From Tepidanaerobacter acetatoxydans Re1 (GTDB lineage Bacteria; Bacillota; Thermosediminibacteria; Thermosediminibacterales; Tepidanaerobacteraceae): DNA of 64,000 bases. Every line of letters begins with the position of its first letter. Position 1 is the first letter of the stretch. Of this stretch, positions 53,670 through 61,749 are shown in pieces. The stretch is taken from the NCBI RefSeq assembly GCF_000328765.2, contig NC_019954.2, forward strand, positions 314,501 to 378,500, read 5' to 3'. The translations under genes and the position numbers were made by a program. The notes under the pieces were generated by a model, which was not told the origin of the DNA, made no database searches, and saw only the letters and a list, made by a program, of their open reading frames with translations.

Positions 53670-55778
53670 ATGATATATGAACTGGAAGGTCTTGATTGTC
53701 CTAATTGTGCAGCTAAAATCGAAAGGGAATTAAAGAAGGTTGAGGGTTTATCGGATGTGACGGTGAACTTTTCTACTCGAACTATTGATATAGAGCAGGA
53801 GCTTGAAGGCGAAGTAGTAAAGGTGCTTGAAAAAATAGAACCTGATGTAAGGCTTGTTCCTGAAAATTCAGTTACGGATAAAAATGATAGTGATCACGGA
53901 GATAGTAAATTTCTGTTAAAAACAAAACTTTTGAATATAATTTTATCAGCAGTTTTTTTAGGATTGGGGATATTTCTTGCTCCTAAACTTCACGGGCAAT
54001 ATGAGATATTAGAATATGTGCCATTTTTAGCGGCATATATTTTGGCGGGAAGGGATGTGGTTCAAACTGCATTTCGCAATATTGTTCGAGGACAAGTCTT
54101 TGATGAGAACTTCCTCATGACTGTGGCTACATTAGGGGCTTTTATTCTGCACCAGCTGCCTGAAGCTGTAGGTGTTATGCTGTTTTATTCTATAGGTGAA
54201 TATTTTCAGGCATTGGCGGTGCAAAGATCACGTCGTTCTATTGCAGACCTAATGGACATTCGACCGGATTATGCAAATCTTTTGGTAAATGATGAAATAA
54301 GTCAAGTTGCCCCGGAAACAGTAAATATTGGTGAAACTATAGTAGTGCGACCTGGGGAAAAGATACCTTTGGACGGAGAAGTGTTGGAAGGTACCTCCTA
54401 TTTGGATGCATCAGCATTAACCGGCGAATCGGTTCCATATCGGATAAATCCGGGAGAAAAAGTAATGGCGGGTATGGTTAATATTCAGGGATTGTTAAAA
54501 GTAAAAGTTGAAAAGACCTTTAGTGAATCCTCTGTTTCAAAGATACTAAACCTGATTCAAAACGCATCTTCACGTAAGGCAAAGACAGAACAGTTTATTA
54601 CAAAATTCGCCAGATATTATACGCCTGCGGTAGTAACGGCAGCGGTAATTATAGCATTACTGCCTCCGCTGATAGTTCCTGGGCAAAGTTTTAGCAATTG
54701 GTTGTATAGGGCTTTGACGATGTTGGTTATATCTTGCCCGTGTGCTCTGGTAGTATCAATCCCATTGGGGTATTTCGGCGGAATTGGCGGAGCATCTCGT
54801 AGGGGAATCCTTATTAAAGGCGCTAATTTTATAGAAACCCTTGCAAATTTGGATATTGTTGTATTTGACAAAACAGGCACTCTTACAAAAGGCGTTTTTA
54901 AAGTTAATGATGTAAAACCTGCAAACAATTTTGCGGCACAAGAGGTTTTACGCATGGCTGCATATGCTGAGACTTACTCAAATCATCCTATAGCAAAATC
55001 AATTGTGGAAGCTTATGGAGATACTATCGAGAAATCACTGGTAACTGATTATAAAGAGATAGTAGGACACGGTATAATGGCAAAAGTCGAAGGGAAACAG
55101 GTATTGGCAGGCAATGAAAAGCTGCTAAAGAGCAGAGGCATAGAAATAAAAATTAATGAGGATGGTTTAGTCGGCACCGTAGTCCATATAGCAGTTAACG
55201 GTATCTACGCAGGAAGAATAACTATCTCAGACGAGATTCGTTTAGATTCGGCCAAAGCCGTCAAAGAACTCAGAAATTTAGGGGTAAAACGAGTCGTAAT
55301 GCTCACAGGTGATACAAAAGAAACGGCTAAATATGTATCTGAAGCACTCAACCTTGATGAATATTATGCAGAACTGCTGCCACAGGAAAAAGTTGAAAAG
55401 TTGGAAGAACTTAAAGGCGATGATAGAACCAGGTATAAGGTAGCTTTCGTAGGAGATGGTATAAACGATGCTCCGGTTATAGCATGTGCCGATGTAGGCA
55501 TTGCTATGGGAGGATTAGGTTCTGATGCCGCTATTGAAGCTGCTGATGTGGTTATTATGGAAGATATGCCGTCAAAAATTGCTGAAGCGATAAGGATAGC
55601 AAGATATACCAAGAATATCATTGTACAAAACATAGTATTTGCATTGGGAGTAAAGGGCATTTTTCTGACTCTTGGAGCAGCAGGAGTAGCCAGCATGTGG
55701 GAAGCAGTCTTTGCTGATGTAGGCGTAGCTCTTCTTGCCGTATTAAATTCTACAAGGACTCTGCTACGAAAAGCATAA
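53670..55778 (+). CDS. Zn2+/Cd2+/Pb2+-exporting P-type ATPase (PIB-2, ZntA/CadA-like)
   Basis: 702 residues from ATG 53670 (GGAAGGAGG upstream). One N-terminal metal-binding domain with GLDCPNCAAKIE, membrane CPC motif ISCPCALVVSIPLG, phosphorylation DKTGTLTKG, SNHPIAKS (HP locus), GDGINDAPVIACADVG, and the last-helix ADVGVALLAVLNSTR Asp typical of the Zn/Cd group. It pumps divalent heavy metals out. Confidence 0.95.
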   Translation: MIYELEGLDCPNCAAKIERELKKVEGLSDVTVNFSTRTIDIEQELEGEVVKVLEKIEPDVRLVPENSVTDKNDSDHGDSKFLLKTKLLNIILSAVFLGLGIFLAPKLHGQYEILEYVPFLAAYILAGRDVVQTAFRNIVRGQVFDENFLMTVATLGAFILHQLPEAVGVMLFYSIGEYFQALAVQRSRRSIADLMDIRPDYANLLVNDEISQVAPETVNIGETIVVRPGEKIPLDGEVLEGTSYLDASALTGESVPYRINPGEKVMAGMVNIQGLLKVKVEKTFSESSVSKILNLIQNASSRKAKTEQFITKFARYYTPAVVTAAVIIALLPPLIVPGQSFSNWLYRALTMLVISCPCALVVSIPLGYFGGIGGASRRGILIKGANFIETLANLDIVVFDKTGTLTKGVFKVNDVKPANNFAAQEVLRMAAYAETYSNHPIAKSIVEAYGDTIEKSLVTDYKEIVGHGIMAKVEGKQVLAGNEKLLKSRGIEIKINEDGLVGTVVHIAVNGIYAGRITISDEIRLDSAKAVKELRNLGVKRVVMLTGDTKETAKYVSEALNLDEYYAELLPQEKVEKLEELKGDDRTRYKVAFVGDGINDAPVIACADVGIAMGGLGSDAAIEAADVVIMEDMPSKIAEAIRIARYTKNIIVQNIVFALGVKGIFLTLGAAGVASMWEAVFADVGVALLAVLNSTRTLLRKA

Positions 55779-55787
55779 TAAAGCTAA

Positions 55788-55833
55788 AAAATTGCGATAA
55801 GGGTGCATCCTTCCGTCCTTATCGCAATTTTTT
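55788..55833 (+). terminator. terminator of the metal ATPase gene
   Basis: Perfect 15-base arms 55788-55802 and 55817-55831 with T run. Confidence 0.9.
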
Positions 55834-55892
55834 AATAGCGGGCGGTCGAAGACTGCCCTAATAGGCATTGATGGCGTTTGCGGTTGCATCCT

Positions 55893-55921
55893 TTGAAATT
55901 TCCGAATATAATTGGTATAAA
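55893..55921 (+). promoter_or_regulatory. promoter of the ybaK gene
   Basis: TTGAAA (55893-55898), 17 bases, TATAAA (55916-55921). Confidence 0.55.
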
Positions 55922-55958
55922 GTACAACTCCTAAAGATTCTTAAAATAAAACCAAGAG

Positions 55959-56423
55959 GTGACTTTAGTTGTCTGTGGAATCGTAAGAGAATATTTTAAA
56001 ACAAAAAACATGGATGTAAGCATTAAATTTTTCGAAGATACCAGCACAGTGGACAAAGCTAGTCAATCACTTGGTGTTACACCGGGTGAAATAGCTAAAT
56101 CGCTTCTTTTTAAAGTGAAAGAAGACTATATAATGGTGCTAATGGCCGGAGATAAGAAAATAGATAACCGAAAATTTAAGGACGCCTTTTTTTGCAAGGC
56201 TAAGATGCCTAACCCGGATGAAGTTATGGAGATAACCGGTCATCCGGTGGGAGGTGTATGTCCTTTTGGCTTAAAAAACCCAATAAATGTTTATCTGGAC
56301 ATATCATTAAAAGCTTATGATATAGTATATCCTGCTGCAGGGGAAGCTAATGCAGCCGTGAAACTTTCTGTTCAAAAATTAGCCGAATTGACTGGAGGTA
56401 AGTGGATAGACATAAGTAATTAG
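55959..56423 (+). CDS. ybaK: YbaK/EbsC-family aminoacyl-tRNA deacylase, 5' end possibly frameshifted
   Basis: About 154 codons in frame from a GTG at 55959. The domain body is intact: TSTVDKASQSLGVTPGEIAKSLLFK with the conserved Lys, MPNPDEVMEITGHPVGGVCPFGL, and ELTGGKWIDI. It clears mischarged tRNA. The start is wrong-looking: GTG 55959 overlaps the AAGAGGTGA ribosome binding site. The natural start TTG 55969 reads LSVES and then hits a stop at TAA, one base out of frame from VREYFKTKNMD. A one-base change near 55980-55985 would give the usual MSVESVREYFK beginning, so a frameshift or sequencing error is likely. Confidence 0.85.
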   Translation: MTLVVCGIVREYFKTKNMDVSIKFFEDTSTVDKASQSLGVTPGEIAKSLLFKVKEDYIMVLMAGDKKIDNRKFKDAFFCKAKMPNPDEVMEITGHPVGGVCPFGLKNPINVYLDISLKAYDIVYPAAGEANAAVKLSVQKLAELTGGKWIDISN

Positions 56424-56443
56424 CACTATTTTTGACAAATGGC

Positions 56444-56881
56444 TTAGCTGAAATTTTTATCTTTAGTAGACTTCCCATCATATTCAAATGTTGTGCAATT
56501 GGTAGATTTATTGTATTCATTATTCTTTTTATAGGTAATTTCAATGCTGTTAATTTGGCAAAGGTCGTCTTTATTATTATGATATTTACATGTATCAACT
56601 ATGCAGGTTACAGTCGGATTTAATTGGCGTCCGATGCCTACCAATTCTTCAGCGAATTCAACCCAATTTATATTGTCAGCAGAATCAATAAAACCATCTA
56701 AGCCTTGTCGCTTTTCGAAAGTGCTGCATATTGTTTCCTCTTTAGATTTTGATGTTGTATTTACTGTTTCATTCAAGATGTTGATGTTACCAGCACTGCA
56801 AATATTTCCGGGAATCCAGTGAGTGCAAGCATTTACACTACACTTGACTTCAGGATTAGGAATTTTTGTATTATTAGACAT
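56444..56881 (-). CDS. DUF1540-domain protein (two copies)
   Basis: 145 residues from ATG 56881, preceded by GGGGAGTG. Two cysteine motifs CSVNACTHWIPGNICSAGNI and CIVDTCKYHNNKDDLCQINSI with later CSTF and CTTF match the DUF1540 metal-knuckle pattern. Function is not established; such proteins are common in Clostridia and Bacilli and may bind metal. Confidence 0.85.
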   Translation of the reverse strand: MSNNTKIPNPEVKCSVNACTHWIPGNICSAGNINILNETVNTTSKSKEETICSTFEKRQGLDGFIDSADNINWVEFAEELVGIGRQLNPTVTCIVDTCKYHNNKDDLCQINSIEITYKKNNEYNKSTNCTTFEYDGKSTKDKNFS

Positions 56882-57068
56882 AAGTACACTCCCCAACAGT
56901 TATTTTAGTATAGTATTTACTTTGCTTGGGAAAATTATTATGTTTTTCGCTTTAATATATTGATTGAATATCCAATTTAAGGTAAAATGAATCTGAATAA
57001 GATGAATGATTTTTTATAAATCTCACTGTTTTTCATATTTTAAAATAAATGTAAGGTTAGGTGATTTT

Positions 57069-57740
57069 ATGCTCACAAAAAGCGAACTGGCTAAATACAT
57101 AGACCACACCTTATTAAAACCCACTGCCACATTTGAAGAAATTGAAATATTGTGTTTAGAAGCAAAGGAATATGGATTTTATGCAGTATGTGTTAATTCA
57201 TGCTATGTAAAGCATGCCGTAAATGTTTTAGACGGTTCAGATGTCAAGGTTAGTGTAACCGTTGGATTTCCATTGGGAGCTATGGCAACTACCGCAAAAG
57301 TATTTGAAGCGACAGAAGCTATTAAAGCAGGAGCAATGGAAGTAGATATGGTTATGAATTTAGGTTTGTTAAAAAGTGGAGATTTCTATGGAGTTCAAGA
57401 AGACATTGCAGAGGTTGTAAAAGCTGTAAAAGCGATTAATTCCGGCGCCAAAGTCAAGGTAATCCTAGAAACCGGATATCTTGATGAAAATGAAAAAGTA
57501 TCGGCATGCCAGTTAGCTAAAGCTGCTGAAGCTGACTTTGTGAAAACTTCGACCGGCTTTGGACCTGGTGGCGCTGCTGTTGAAGATGTGAGGATTATGA
57601 GAAAAATAGTTGGCGATGCTATGGGTGTAAAAGCCTCCGGCGGCATAAGGGATGCAAAAACCGCACTTGCAATGATTGAAGCAGGGGCAACGCGAATAGG
57701 AACTAGTTCAGGGATAACTATAATACAAGACTATAAATAG
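57069..57740 (+). CDS. deoC: deoxyribose-phosphate aldolase
   Basis: 223 residues from ATG 57069 (AGGTTAGGTGA). Motifs YIDHTLLKPTAT, VSVTVGFPLGA, VDMVMNLG, KVILETGYL (Schiff-base Lys region), KTSTGFGPGGA and VKASGGIRDAKTALAMIEAG. It splits deoxyribose-5-phosphate in nucleoside salvage. Followed after 27 bases by the PK_C protein. Confidence 0.96.
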   Translation: MLTKSELAKYIDHTLLKPTATFEEIEILCLEAKEYGFYAVCVNSCYVKHAVNVLDGSDVKVSVTVGFPLGAMATTAKVFEATEAIKAGAMEVDMVMNLGLLKSGDFYGVQEDIAEVVKAVKAINSGAKVKVILETGYLDENEKVSACQLAKAAEADFVKTSTGFGPGGAAVEDVRIMRKIVGDAMGVKASGGIRDAKTALAMIEAGATRIGTSSGITIIQDYK

Positions 57741-57767
57741 TAAATGAAATTATGGAGGTTGATATAT

Positions 57768-58319
57768 ATGTATTTCGAGAAACCTGGCAAGCAAAATACA
57801 GAAAAAACCCTTGAAATTGTTAAAAAAGCTGTAAGAGAGCATAATATAAAACATGTGGTAGTAGCGTCATGTAAAGGTCATACCGCAAAACTTTTTCAAG
57901 AAGCAAATCTAGGGGTAAATCTTGTTTGTGTAACACATGCAGCTGGTTTTGAGGCACCAGGTGAAATGGAAATGCCTGAAGACATCAGGAAGGAACTTGT
58001 AGATTCCGGGGTTAAAGTTCTTACAACTACTCATGTGCTTTCAGGTGTTGAAAGGGGCATCAGCCGCAAGTTCGGCGGGGCATATCCTGTGGAAATTATA
58101 GCACATACCTTAAGAATGTTGGGTCAGGGCACAAAGGTGTGTGTTGAGATAGCTGTAATGGCATTGGATGCCGGTCTTATTCCATACGGAGAAGATATAA
58201 TAGCTGTGGGTGGTAGCAGCAGAGGAGCTGACACAGCAGTAATCTTGCGGCCGGCTCATGCATCAAATATTTTTGATACGTGGATTTCAGAGATTTTATG
58301 TAAGCCCGCAAGCAAATGA
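57768..58319 (+). CDS. stand-alone pyruvate-kinase C-terminal-domain-like protein
   Basis: 183 residues from ATG 57768 (GGAGG upstream). HVVVASCKGHTAKLFQEA and GISRKFGGAYPVEIIAHTLRMLGQGTKVCVEIAVMALDAG match the PK_C (alpha/beta) family of short proteins, which lack the kinase catalytic domain. Role unknown. Same transcript as deoC is likely. Confidence 0.8.
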   Translation: MYFEKPGKQNTEKTLEIVKKAVREHNIKHVVVASCKGHTAKLFQEANLGVNLVCVTHAAGFEAPGEMEMPEDIRKELVDSGVKVLTTTHVLSGVERGISRKFGGAYPVEIIAHTLRMLGQGTKVCVEIAVMALDAGLIPYGEDIIAVGGSSRGADTAVILRPAHASNIFDTWISEILCKPASK

Positions 58320-58334
58320 TTTACAAGAAGTTGA

Positions 58335-58363
58335 TTGACAAGAGAAAGATTTTATGATATGTT
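58335..58363 (+). promoter_or_regulatory. promoter of the lysine riboswitch-ddh unit
   Basis: TTGACA (58335-58340), 17 bases, TATGTT (58358-58363). Confidence 0.7.
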
Positions 58364-58401
58364 TTATAAAATTGAACATGTACCTCATCTCGCAAAGAGT
58401 T

Positions 58402-58569
58402 GAGGTAGAGGCGCGATGTATCAAGAGTAAGCTCGTGGAGGCGGGGAGGCCGATGAAACAAGCCAAAAGGGATTATCGCCGAAGTATGGTTTATCCCAAA
58501 GACCATGCTGGGCCTATATCGAATAGGTATAGGACTGTCACCGAAGTAATTCGGTGGAGAGCTACTTCA
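58402..58569 (+). promoter_or_regulatory. lysine riboswitch (L box)
   Basis: P1 is GAGGTAG (58403-58409 region) with CTACTTC (58562-58568). The conserved elements are AGAGGCGCG, AAGAGTAA, GGAGGCCGATGAAA, ATCGCCGAAG, GCTGGGCCTATA, GACTGTCACCGAAG and GGTGGAGAGCTAC, in the order of the lysine aptamer. It stands before a terminator and the diaminopimelate dehydrogenase gene, so lysine would shut down its own synthesis. Confidence 0.95.
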
Positions 58570-58593
58570 AGAGAGAGGTATTTGCCAAGGAAT

Positions 58594-58627
58594 AAAACAA
58601 CCGGCAAATGACCCCGGTTGTTTTTTG
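58594..58627 (+). terminator. riboswitch-controlled terminator
   Basis: AAAACAACCGG (58594-58604) pairs with CCGGTTGTTTT (58614-58624), then T. TTTGCC (58581-58586) can instead pair with GGCAAA (58603-58608), an alternative that would block the terminator. Confidence 0.85.
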
Positions 58628-58672
58628 CTGCAAAAAACCTCTTAATCCAAACATACAGAGGGAGGAATAAAT

Positions 58673-59581
58673 GTGTCAAAATCCAGAATTGCCGTAGTAG
58701 GTTTTGGCAATGTAGGAAGAGAAGTAGTACCTGCTATTAAGGAAAGCCCAGATATGGAAGTGGCGGGAATTGTCCTAAGGAATCCCAAGAAAATTGATTC
58801 AATTAAAAAAACAGTTAGCGATATCCCGGTAGTAACAGATATAAAGGAACTGGGGAAAATTGATGTTGCAATTCTAAGTATACCCAGCCGTTCTATTCCT
58901 GAGGTTGCTCCACAGTATCTAAAAATGGGCATTAATACTGTTGACAGCTTCGATATTCACGGTGATTCCATCATGAGTCTGAGGAAAAACTTGGATCAGA
59001 TTGCAAAAGCCAATGATGCCGTATCCGTAATTTCTTCAGGCTGGGATCCGGGTTCGGATTCTATTGTAAGAGGTTTATTAGAGGTAGTTGCTCCAAAAGG
59101 GTTGACCTATACTAATTTCGGCCCGGGTATGAGCCTTGGACATACCGTAGCAGTTAAAGCTATTGAGGGCGTAGAAGATGCCCTGTCGATGACGATACCG
59201 GAAGGCACCGGCCTTCATAGGCGTTTAGTATACGTAAAGATTAAGGAAGGGTATGATTTTGAAAAAATTTCCGAGGCAATAAAAAATGATCCTTATTTTA
59301 TCCATGATGAAACCCATGTTTATAAAGTAGATGATGTAAAAAGTCTCATAGATAAGGGTCATGGTGTGCATATGGAAAGGAAGGGTGTATCCGGCACCAC
59401 CCATAATCAGCGAATGGAGTTTATAATGTCTATATGCAATCCGGCGGCCGCAGGTCAGGTAATGGCAGCTGCTGCCAGGGCAAGCCTTAGGCAAAAGCCC
59501 GGATGCTATACCACACTAGAAATTCCAATTATAGACTTTCTATGCGGAGAAAAAGAACAACTATTACATCGATTGATATGA
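58673..59581 (+). CDS. ddh: meso-diaminopimelate D-dehydrogenase
   Basis: 302 residues from GTG 58673 (GGGAGG 7 bases upstream; the ATG at 58671 is out of frame). VVGFGNVGREVVPAI dinucleotide loop, SFDIHGDSI, SSGWDPGSDSIVRGL, TNFGPGMSLGHTVAVK and GTTHNQRMEF are characteristic of Ddh. It makes meso-diaminopimelate in one step from tetrahydrodipicolinate and ammonia. Regulated by the lysine riboswitch upstream. Confidence 0.96.
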   Translation: MSKSRIAVVGFGNVGREVVPAIKESPDMEVAGIVLRNPKKIDSIKKTVSDIPVVTDIKELGKIDVAILSIPSRSIPEVAPQYLKMGINTVDSFDIHGDSIMSLRKNLDQIAKANDAVSVISSGWDPGSDSIVRGLLEVVAPKGLTYTNFGPGMSLGHTVAVKAIEGVEDALSMTIPEGTGLHRRLVYVKIKEGYDFEKISEAIKNDPYFIHDETHVYKVDDVKSLIDKGHGVHMERKGVSGTTHNQRMEFIMSICNPAAAGQVMAAAARASLRQKPGCYTTLEIPIIDFLCGEKEQLLHRLI

Positions 59582-59589
59582 GCAATTTC

Positions 59590-59624
59590 TCAAAAAAGTG
59601 TTGAAATCGTCAACACTTTTTTGA
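59590..59624 (+). terminator. terminator of ddh
   Basis: Perfect 15-base arms 59590-59604 and 59610-59624 with a 5-base loop. Confidence 0.88.
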
Positions 59625-59790
59625 TATAAAATAGATTTGCGAACAAGCGAGATTATAAGTAATCTTAATCTTAGCTATTAGAACATATTTAAGTAATCAA
59701 ATTTTAAACTTGCATATAAATGATATAATTAATAGTATGAAACTATTATATAATAAAAATATCTAGCCGGGAATATCAAGGGGGTGAGCC

Positions 59791-59832
59791 ATGAGTATCG
59801 GCTATAATGAAACAAAGTTAGACGGGGTGTAA
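59791..59832 (+). CDS. possible 13-residue leader peptide before the MATE gene
   Basis: ATG 59791 follows a strong GGGGGTGAG site and opens a 13-codon frame that ends 9 bases before the MATE start. The MATE gene itself has only a GGGGTG site inside this frame. Translation coupling or a regulatory leader is possible; nothing shows that the peptide matters. Confidence 0.3.
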   Translation: MSIGYNETKLDGV

Positions 59833-59840
59833 ATAAACTG

Positions 59841-61241
59841 ATGAAATACGATGATGATAACAAAAGCATAGCAAATGCTAATATGGAAACCAAAATAATA
59901 ATCGATGAGGATGAAGAAAAAGACTTGCGCAAGCGGGTAATACAACTTGCTATGCCCTCACTTGTTGAGCTTTTGCTGGGAACTCTATTCGGCATGGTAG
60001 ATATGGTTATGGTAGGGCGAGTAAATAAAGAATCTTTAGCAGCGGTAGGTATTACCAACCAGCCAACTATGTTGGCTTTGGCAGTGTTCCAAGCTCTAAA
60101 TGTGGGCAGCACGGCTCTTGTAGCTCGCTTTATGGGAACCGATGATAATGAATCGGCAAGCAGTGTTGTAAAGCAAACCCTTATTTTGACGGTAATCTTG
60201 GGTACAATAGTAAGCATATTGGGTTATATTTTTGCAGGTAATGTAATAAATTTCATGGGTGCAAAACCTGATGTATTTCCCCTTGCTGTCCAATATCTAA
60301 AAATTATTTCACTTGGGGGTATATTTATTTCCACCAGTATGGGAATAGCCGCTGCATTAAGAGGCGCAGGGGATACTGTTACACCCATGAGATACAATTT
60401 AATCTCGAACCTTATAAATGTAGGCTTGAACTATATCTTGATATATGGCAAATTGGGATTTCCGGCAATGGGTGTCGCCGGCGCTGCTATAGCAACAACA
60501 GTTTCACGTTTTGTGGCAATGATTATGGCAGTTTTAGCGATATATCATCCAGATTCTTTGCTGAGTCTTTCAAAAAGAAAGGGTATCTTCCTTGATTATG
60601 ATATAATAAAACGCATATTAAAAATTGGGATACCTTCGGGCGTAGAACAGTTTGTACTGCGCTTAGGCCAGGTAGAGTTTGCAAGAACTGTGGCAGGTCT
60701 TGGCACAACGGTATTTGCGGCTCATCAGGTAGCTTTAAACGTATTTGGCCTGTCCTTTTCACCTAGTCAGGCTTTCGGCATGGCAGCTACCACTTTGGTA
60801 GGGCAGAGTCTTGGAGCCGGGAGGCCGGATATGGCTGAAAAATACGGATTGGAAACACGGCGAATGGGGATGTATGTTGCAGTTGCCATTGCATCTACAT
60901 TCTTCTTTTTCGGCAGACAAATTGCAAGTATATATACTAATGATCCTCAAGTTATTTTGCTGGCAATGGGTTGTTTGAAAATAATTGCTATTATGCAGCC
61001 TATGCAGTCAACTCAATTTATTCTCGCAGGGGCATTGCGAGGTGCAGGTGATACGCGGGGCCCGCTTTTTGCAACTGTCATAGGAATATGGGGTATTCGG
61101 GTTATGCTAGCGAAAGTATTTATCAAGATGGGTTTCGGCCTTACGGGTGCTTGGGCGGCACAGGCATGTGATCAGGTGTTTCGCTCGATTTTTATCTACT
61201 TAAGATATAATTCAGGAAGATGGAAAAGACTCAGAGTATAG
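59841..61241 (+). CDS. MATE-family efflux protein
   Basis: 466 residues. A charged N-terminal tail of about 28 residues precedes twelve membrane segments with MATE features in both halves: MPSLVELLLGTLFGMVDMVMVGR, AALRGAGDTVTPM, GIPSGVEQFVLRLGQVEF and AGALRGAGDTRGPL. It probably exports drugs or cationic metabolites by Na+ or H+ antiport. Confidence 0.93.
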   Translation: MKYDDDNKSIANANMETKIIIDEDEEKDLRKRVIQLAMPSLVELLLGTLFGMVDMVMVGRVNKESLAAVGITNQPTMLALAVFQALNVGSTALVARFMGTDDNESASSVVKQTLILTVILGTIVSILGYIFAGNVINFMGAKPDVFPLAVQYLKIISLGGIFISTSMGIAAALRGAGDTVTPMRYNLISNLINVGLNYILIYGKLGFPAMGVAGAAIATTVSRFVAMIMAVLAIYHPDSLLSLSKRKGIFLDYDIIKRILKIGIPSGVEQFVLRLGQVEFARTVAGLGTTVFAAHQVALNVFGLSFSPSQAFGMAATTLVGQSLGAGRPDMAEKYGLETRRMGMYVAVAIASTFFFFGRQIASIYTNDPQVILLAMGCLKIIAIMQPMQSTQFILAGALRGAGDTRGPLFATVIGIWGIRVMLAKVFIKMGFGLTGAWAAQACDQVFRSIFIYLRYNSGRWKRLRV

Positions 61242-61301
61242 AGCAGTTCGAATGCACGAAATGTATATCAGATTTTTCACAAGTTCCCATATATTTTGGC
61301 T

Positions 61302-61336
61302 CAAAGGGAAAATTTATTTTTTCCCTTTGGGATTTT
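61302..61336 (+). terminator. terminator of the MATE gene
   Basis: CAAAGGGAAAA (61302-61312) pairs with TTTTCCCTTTG (61319-61329), then GGGATTTT. Confidence 0.75.
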
Positions 61337-61430
61337 AAATCATAGTCGTGTGATAAAATAGTCCCATAGGACATATTCAACCTCATACATGGTGTGATAA
61401 TTGAGAATTATCCTTTGTCCATTGAGAGTC

Positions 61431-61459
61431 TTGTAAAATTTTAAGGAAACTGTTATGAT
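61431..61459 (+). promoter_or_regulatory. promoter of the glycine cleavage operon
   Basis: TTGTAA (61431-61436), 17 bases, TATGAT (61454-61459), placing the start just before the riboswitch. Confidence 0.6.
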
Positions 61460-61503
61460 TATGATAAAGAAAAAGTTCATATGGCATATGATGGTATGAA
61501 GAG

Positions 61504-61648
61504 GATGAGAGAGGCCTTTCTAAAAGGCGCCGAAGGGGTAAACCAGATCCAGGTGAAACTCTCAGGCAAAAGGATCATCTTTGGACCAACCTCTGGAGAG
61601 CTTTGGCGCCGACGAGGGAAATCTTTCAGGCAAAGGGACAGAGGTTCT
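61504..61648 (+). promoter_or_regulatory. tandem glycine riboswitch
   Basis: Aptamer 1 (61504-61577) shows GAGAGAGGC, GGCGCCGAAGGGGTAAA and CTCTCAGGCAAAAGGA. Aptamer 2 (61582-61648) shows CTGGAGAG, GGCGCCGACGAGGGAAA and TTTCAGGCAAAGGGACAG, closed by AACCTCT with AGAGGTT. This is the normal glycine-activated arrangement before gcv genes. Confidence 0.95.
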
Positions 61649-61692
61649 AGGTATAAGCTGTTTTTATTGTTTTATACTTAGAACATTTTTTT
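61644..61692 (+). terminator. glycine-riboswitch expression platform
   Basis: GTTCTAGGTATAA (61644-61656) pairs with TTATACTTAGAAC (61672-61684), then seven T. The left arm overlaps the last bases of the aptamer 2 closing stem, so glycine binding and termination compete. Confidence 0.82.
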
Positions 61693-61749
61693 GTCACTAA
61701 AATAACTAAAAATTTACGCATTACTGAAATATTAAAAAGGAGGGATGAG

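Noticed and set aside
58354-58611. Open frame over the lysine riboswitch
   Set aside because: The sequence is fully explained by the conserved aptamer and has no coding character.
61481-61681. Open frame over the glycine riboswitch
   Set aside because: It coincides with the tandem aptamers and their terminator; an RNA element explains it better.
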